DNA of 8,415 nt, from positions 1-8,415 of the forward strand of contig CAJMEO010000016.1 of NCBI GenBank assembly GCA_905212505.1, written 5' to 3'. The notes beneath the pieces were generated by a model. It had not been told where the DNA came from. It saw only the letters and a list, made by a program, of their open reading frames with translations, and ran no database searches. Shown piece after piece: positions 6,874 to 8,415 of the stretch; position 1 is the stretch's first letter, and every line of letters starts with the position of its first letter. This DNA comes from an uncultured Christensenella sp. (GTDB lineage: Bacteria > Bacillota > Clostridia > Christensenellales > UBA1242). Position numbers and translations under genes: made by a program.

Positions 6874-6908
6874 AAAAAGCCTGAAATCGGCTTGATTACA
6901 GGCTTTTT
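6874..6908. terminator. Bidirectional intrinsic terminator next to the tRNA fragment
   Basis: AAAAAGCCTG (6874-6883) and CAGGCTTTTT (6899-6908) are perfect 10-base arms around a 15-nt loop. The GC core is flanked by A and T runs, so it can work on both strands. It would end integrase transcription (plus) and tRNA-Ser transcription (minus), as its end touches the CCA end of the tRNA fragment. Confidence 0.8.
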
Positions 6909-6909
6909 A

Positions 6910-6969
6910 TGGCGGAGACGGTGGGATTCGAACCCACGGTACCGTGAGGTACAACTGATTTCGAGTCAA
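6910..6969 (-). pseudogene. 3' part of tRNA-Ser(CGA), attachment-site-like copy
   Basis: Read on the minus strand, the segment begins in the anticodon stem, with loop CTCGAAA (anticodon CGA, plus positions 6961-6963). It continues through a long class II variable arm (GTACC/GGTAC stem) and a perfect T arm (GTGGG TTCGAAT CCCAC), then CGTCTCC, discriminator G and an encoded CCA ending at 6910. The D arm and the 5' acceptor strand are absent: the upstream minus-strand sequence does not fold as a tRNA, and the match stops near 6969. It cannot make a functional tRNA. Such 3' copies are produced when integrative elements insert in tRNA genes, so this is probably an att core of about 60 bp. Confidence 0.85.
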
Positions 6970-6985
6970 GTGGTAAAAACCGAAC

Positions 6986-7004
6986 TTGGCGGAATTTGAC
7001 GGAA
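6986..7004. repeat. Direct repeats TTGRCGGAA, 10-bp period, plus inverted copy
   Basis: TTGGCGGAA (6986-6994) and TTGACGGAA (6996-7004) are spaced exactly 10 bp apart, starting 17 bp beyond the tRNA fragment. A similar inverted copy, TTCCGCCGAA, lies at 7220-7229. Helically phased repeats beside an attachment core suggest binding sites for an integrase or excisionase; this is inference. Confidence 0.4.
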
Positions 7005-7081
7005 GATAACGGCAGATGAACGAAACTCGAAAATGCCGTGTTTTCAAGGTTTTCCGCACCTCTTTGCATCGAAAACGCAGT

Positions 7082-7135
7082 GAAAATCCGAGTCCGAAAG
7101 TCTCCTCCGATTTCGCCGAGTTCTAACGGATTTTC
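7082..7135. repeat. Nine-bp inverted repeat in a non-coding stretch
   Basis: GAAAATCCG (7082-7090) and CGGATTTTC (7127-7135) are perfect complements enclosing 36 nt. They lie in the gap 6970-7288, where I see no credible gene: the open frames there are uninterrupted on both strands by chance, and one reads through the tRNA. The gap seems to hold element-end repeats and perhaps a small RNA. Confidence 0.35.
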
Positions 7136-7230
7136 GGAAAAGCCTATTAGAATTTTTGATAGAACCGAGCACTTTTTCGCCCCAAAATCACGCTTTTGGC
7201 AGTGCGTGAAAAGCACCAGTTCCGCCGAAC

Positions 7231-7256
7231 AACACACAAAGTCATGTGGTGTTTTT
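7231..7256 (+). terminator. Possible plus-strand terminator
   Basis: AACACACA (7231-7238) pairs with TGTGGTGTT (7245-7253) with one bulged G, around a 6-nt loop, ending in five T residues (7252-7256). No gene precedes it, so it would end either read-through or an unannotated transcript from the 6970-7230 gap. Confidence 0.4.
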
Positions 7257-7288
7257 ATAAATATTAAAATGTAATACATCTTTCAAGA

Positions 7289-7317
7289 TTGACTATTGCT
7301 TTATTTTAAAGTATAAT
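7289..7317 (+). promoter_or_regulatory. Sigma-A promoter of the leader-HNH unit
   Basis: TTGACT (7289-7294) and TATAAT (7312-7317) have a 17-nt spacer, a near-consensus promoter. Expected transcription start is near 7324, about 180 nt before the HNH start codon, so the transcript has a long untranslated leader. Confidence 0.85.
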
Positions 7318-7344
7318 ATTTCTGCAATTCATAAATCTGAACCC

Positions 7345-7486
7345 TTTCAATGTAAACTATTGAAAATTGACTAACTAATCTTCTGTAATGCTATTATGAG
7401 GATTGCCCTTTGAGGTTTATAGCAATAGGTCGCCCTATGGTTGGTCACATGCATTTATGGATTGACTAACATCTAGGGAGGCAATC
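7345..7486 (+). ncRNA. Predicted structured leader RNA upstream of the HNH gene
   Basis: Several perfect or near-perfect helices are nested here. TTTCAAT/ATTGAAA (7345-7351 with 7359-7365) forms the first hairpin. GATTGCC/GGCAATC (7401-7407 with 7480-7486) closes a domain of about 86 nt. Inside it are ATAGG/CCTAT (7425-7429 with 7434-7438, tetraloop TCGC) and GTTGGTCA/TGACTAAC (7440-7447 with 7463-7470, one G-U). The 10-mer ATTGACTAAC occurs twice (7366-7375 and 7461-7470), so GTTGGTCA can pair with either copy, which allows two exclusive folds. The only good ribosome site, AGGGAGG (7475-7481), partly lies in the closing stem and is 24 nt from the ATG. This may be a cis-regulatory switch or an RNA partner of the protein. 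I do not recognise it as a known class. Confidence 0.5.
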
Positions 7487-7505
7487 AGCTTCTTTCCAAA
7501 ACACT

Positions 7506-8415
7506 ATGGAAAAAAGCAAACAAAAATTTATGGACTTAAACAGAGAAACAGCAATGCGTCTTTGGAATAAGTCTTTCGGCAAAGAAACTAAAGTAAAAGA
7601 CTTTGCCGGCAGAACAATAGCCAAAGGTGCCTACAACGACCGCAATAGTAATTGTGGCTGGAATGTAGATCACATTTTACCGCAGAGCAGAAGCGGTGCT
7701 ACCGCCGATCACAATCTTGTCTGCTGTCATATTCTTACAAATGACGAGAAGGCAGATAAATTCCCTTGCTTTAATGCAAATGGTACTGCGTTTGAAATTG
7801 TCAAGGTGCAAAATCATTACGAAATTCGTCATAAATCTAATGAACCGAAAAAACAAAAAGATGTACCCAAAGCCGTAGATTTCTTCGATTCGGCAGCAGG
7901 TGTCAGGTTTTTCAAAAAGCTTAAGGGAATACAGAACAAAAGCCGATTTGTCGGTACTGTTTTTGTCAGCCTTCATAATGTAACAAATACTGCGGTTGTA
8001 GATTTTATTGAAGAATTATTTAGTGATGAAAACATATCTTTTAGCACAAAGACCAATTATTCTTCTTTTTACACCTTGGGCAGTAGTGCTCGAGGGCAGA
8101 ACATTCAAGTTAAAATCAGCAATTATAATATGCCGCTTAAAGAAGATTCAAATGCATTGCTTGACAAATGTGTTCTTCTGAATACTTATCTTTCTGCATA
8201 TTTTTTAGAATGTGAGTATATATGTGGGTTCAATATTTATTACTGTATCAATTGTTTTGATGACAAGTCTAAAATGTACAGCAGTAATTTCGATTTTGTA
8301 GATAATCATTATATGCAATCCAAGAATTCTATGTTTGTAAACGAACTAGTGCTTGATAACACCGAAGCTAGTGAAAAAGTCGAGAGAAAGCCCTACTCGG
8401 AATATACTGAGTACA
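7506..8415 (+). CDS. HNH endonuclease family protein, partial (3' end beyond the window)
   Basis: The frame stays open from ATG 7506 to the window end (303 codons). The HNH (beta-beta-alpha metal) nuclease core is at residues 52-85: WNVDHILPQS with D55 and H56, then N70 and N79, then DEKADK. The H-to-N spacings of 14 and 9 equal those of the HNH domain of Cas9 (H840, N854, N863), although no RuvC motif is visible. Residues 1-50 (LNRETAMRLWNKSFG, then DFAGRTIAKGAY) form a conserved-looking N-terminal region. From about 110 onward is a domain I cannot assign. No ribosome site lies close to ATG 7506 and no earlier in-frame start exists. A promoter and a structured leader precede it, and the tRNA attachment-like site lies about 540 bp upstream, so it is likely mobile-element cargo. 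Mobile HNH, restriction or defence nuclease are all possible. Confidence 0.8.
   Translation, partial: MEKSKQKFMDLNRETAMRLWNKSFGKETKVKDFAGRTIAKGAYNDRNSNCGWNVDHILPQSRSGATADHNLVCCHILTNDEKADKFPCFNANGTAFEIVKVQNHYEIRHKSNEPKKQKDVPKAVDFFDSAAGVRFFKKLKGIQNKSRFVGTVFVSLHNVTNTAVVDFIEELFSDENISFSTKTNYSSFYTLGSSARGQNIQVKISNYNMPLKEDSNALLDKCVLLNTYLSAYFLECEYICGFNIYYCINCFDDKSKMYSSNFDFVDNHYMQSKNSMFVNELVLDNTEASEKVERKPYSEYTEY

Noticed and set aside
6910..7106. Complete or intron-split tRNA-Ser
   Set aside because: No D arm or matching 5' acceptor strand adjoins the fragment. A GGAGAC at 7101-7106 (minus) is far away and is not followed by tRNA-like sequence.
7038..7274. 78-codon open frame on the plus strand
   Set aside because: No credible ribosome site, low-complexity Ser/Arg content and overlap with inverted repeats; it is probably fortuitous.
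6896..7279. 127-codon open frame on the minus strand
   Set aside because: It reads through the tRNA-Ser fragment and the terminator and has no recognisable domain; the opposite strand is also open, which points to low stop-codon density and not to a gene.
7318..8415. HEARO/IsrB or Cas9-like OMEGA system
   Set aside because: The HNH spacing fits, but the visible protein has no bridge helix or RuvC motifs and the leader does not show a pattern I can match to HEARO; only the general RNA-plus-HNH layout is shared.
1..8415. CRISPR array or insertion sequence
   Set aside because: No set of regularly spaced repeats with spacers and no transposase or terminal inverted repeats with target duplication were seen.

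Overview
The window is AT-rich DNA from a low-G+C Gram-positive bacterium, probably an uncultured Clostridia-like Bacillota. The evidence is the hrcA-grpE-dnaK-dnaJ gene order, a CIRCE-like operator, a DnaK of about 615 residues with a Bacillus-like N-terminal domain, and strong AGGAG-type ribosome binding sites. No marker here fixes the genus.

Positions 1-5645 hold a heat-shock chaperone locus. A terminator closes the upstream unit, then a consensus sigma-A promoter with a degenerate CIRCE drives hrcA. Two tiny ORFs (49 and 42 aa) sit between hrcA and grpE. The first is extremely cysteine-rich, HrcA ends in a cysteine-rich tail, and GrpE starts with a Cys/His-rich extension, so this stretch carries an unusual putative metal- or thiol-binding theme. 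A 299-bp AT-rich gap with palindromes separates grpE from dnaK. dnaK and dnaJ are tightly coupled, and a strong terminator follows. HrcA would repress the promoter; DnaK, DnaJ and GrpE form the folding machine.

Positions 5646-6910 are accessory. A strong promoter drives a 43-aa single-span membrane peptide whose stop codon overlaps the start of a NUDIX hydrolase of visibly higher G+C. Then comes a tyrosine-integrase remnant reduced to its last catalytic block, short repeats resembling integrase arm sites, and a bidirectional terminator.

Positions 6910-6969 (minus strand) are the 3' part of a tRNA-Ser(CGA) gene without its 5' half, which looks like an attachment-site copy of an integrative element. 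About 300 bp of apparently non-coding, repeat-containing DNA follows.

Positions 7289-8415 hold a consensus promoter, a leader of about 190 nt with strong folding potential, and an HNH endonuclease ORF that runs off the window. The leader plus HNH gene beside the tRNA attachment site is the best candidate for an undescribed system; the cysteine-rich chaperone operon is the second.
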